Shown: positions 63,618 through 64,000 of the stretch, piece after piece
Layout: every line of letters starts with the position of its first letter
Position numbering within the stretch: the stretch's first letter is position 1
Assembly: GCA_030867875.1 (NCBI GenBank)
Contig: JAOWCC010001589.1
Span: 144,681,745 to 144,745,744 of the forward strand
DNA from: Actinernus sp. WN-2022
Lineage: Eukaryota > Cnidaria > Anthozoa > Actiniaria > Actinernidae
Length of the DNA: 64,000 bases
Direction: 5' to 3'
Notes under the pieces: generated by a model
The model's database searches: none
Told to the model about the DNA's origin: nothing
What the model saw: only the letters and a program-made list of their open reading frames with translations
Position numbers and translations under genes: made by a program

Positions 63618-64000
63618 TCGTAGGGCGTGCACATTTAGCACTACAGCTTACCACGTGACTTTACATCACATCCTTTACACTTACTATATAGTGCTACGCG
63701 GCAAACATGATTTCCTATCATAACTACATATACATATATAATCGCCGTGACCATAAAACGCACCAATACCCACGATTGCTCTCATCTGACTTGATAGCTC
63801 AGTTGGTAGAGCGCCAGACATGTAACCTGGAGGTCGTTGGGTTCGAGTCCCACTTGGGTCAGAGATTTTTTCTCTTTCCCTCGTAGGGCGTGCACATTTA
63901 GCACTACAGCTTACCACGTGACTTTACATCACATCCTTTACACTTACTATATAGTGCTACGCGGCAAACATGATTTCCTATCATAACTACATATACATAT
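63618..64000 (+). repeat. 263-bp tandem unit, about 1.5 copies, running off the window
   Basis: Bases 63618-63737 and 63881-64000 are identical over all 120 visible bases (starting TCGTAGGGCGTGCACATTTA). The unit includes a tRNA-like gene and a TAGCACTA/TAGTGCTA inverted pair. More copies may follow outside the window. Confidence 0.95.
63788..63861 (+). tRNA. tRNA-Thr(TGT)-like gene with Pol III signals, degenerate
   Basis: A cloverleaf can be drawn. Acceptor GACTTGA pairs with TTGGGTC (three wobbles), D stem GCTC/GAGC, anticodon stem CCAGA/CCTGG with one mismatch, T stem TTGGG/CCCAC with one mismatch. The anticodon reads TGT, but position 33 is A instead of the universal T. The A-box TAGCTCAGTTGG and B-box GGTTCGAGTCC are perfect, and a T6 terminator follows at 63865. 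It is probably a tRNA-derived repeat that can still be transcribed; decoding function is doubtful. Confidence 0.65.

Overview
The window is eukaryotic and most likely comes from an anthozoan cnidarian, probably a stony coral or a close relative. The evidence is an intron-containing secreted gene of the coral skeletal-matrix/intelectin-like type, A+T-rich sequence with long introns, several cnidarian-type retroelements (LINE, Gypsy-like, Penelope-like), abundant TTAA-flanked inverted-repeat elements and minisatellites. There are no operons, no rRNA and no CRISPR.

Layout. 1-8.2 kb: a G+C-rich block, a decayed LINE, a 2.2-kb TTAA-bounded inverted-repeat element, and a small zinc-finger/acidic ORF pair. 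8.4-50.7 kb: one host gene on the + strand, read here from four exons (signal peptide plus PAN/Apple domain at 8404-8715; a Ser/Thr-rich linker at 37062-37233; the start of the fibrinogen/intelectin-like domain at 40908-41040; the rest of that domain at 50192-50707). Splice phases fit between the last three. At least one exon after the first has not been found. Almost everything between these exons is mobile DNA.

Inside the first large gap lies an IS3EU-like DNA transposon (about 9.2-25.5 kb). It has a two-exon HECT-ligase gene on + and a DDE-integrase gene on -, transcribed toward each other, with a 21-bp minisatellite just outside each end. The integrase gene is split by about 10 kb, and in that gap sits a virus-like element (about 16.4-24.65 kb): an SF1 helicase with the start of an HNH domain, a capsid-protein-like gene, a coiled-coil/membrane protein, a 604-residue conserved protein, a penton-like minor capsid protein, a small hydrophobic-tail protein, a TFIIB/VLTF3-like zinc-ribbon factor and a second zinc-ribbon ORF. 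Some ORFs are intact. Others carry a stop, frameshifts or truncations, so it reads as an old, partly deleted integrated polinton-like virus. No DNA polymerase or integrase of its own was seen.

27.0-33.0 kb is a decayed Gypsy-like LTR element. 34.1-36.3 kb is a gag-protease LTR element without reverse transcriptase, split by a 194-bp hairpin MITE with a clean 11-bp target duplication. 38.4-40.8 kb holds two 23-bp minisatellite arrays. 42.3-49.6 kb holds two inverted copies of a RecQ-like repeat, one interrupted by a 4.5-kb composite insertion that contains a LINE.

Downstream of the host gene (50.7-64 kb) are a MITE, a 3-kb TTAA element packed with nested fold-back repeats and ATGGCGGC motifs, a tRNA-derived SINE, a 1.6-kb TTAA element, a 5'-truncated Penelope-like element with a hammerhead-like core, an unidentified 221-codon minus-strand reading frame, a SAP-domain fragment interrupted by another TTAA MITE, and at the right edge a 263-bp tandem unit carrying a tRNA-Thr-like Pol III gene.
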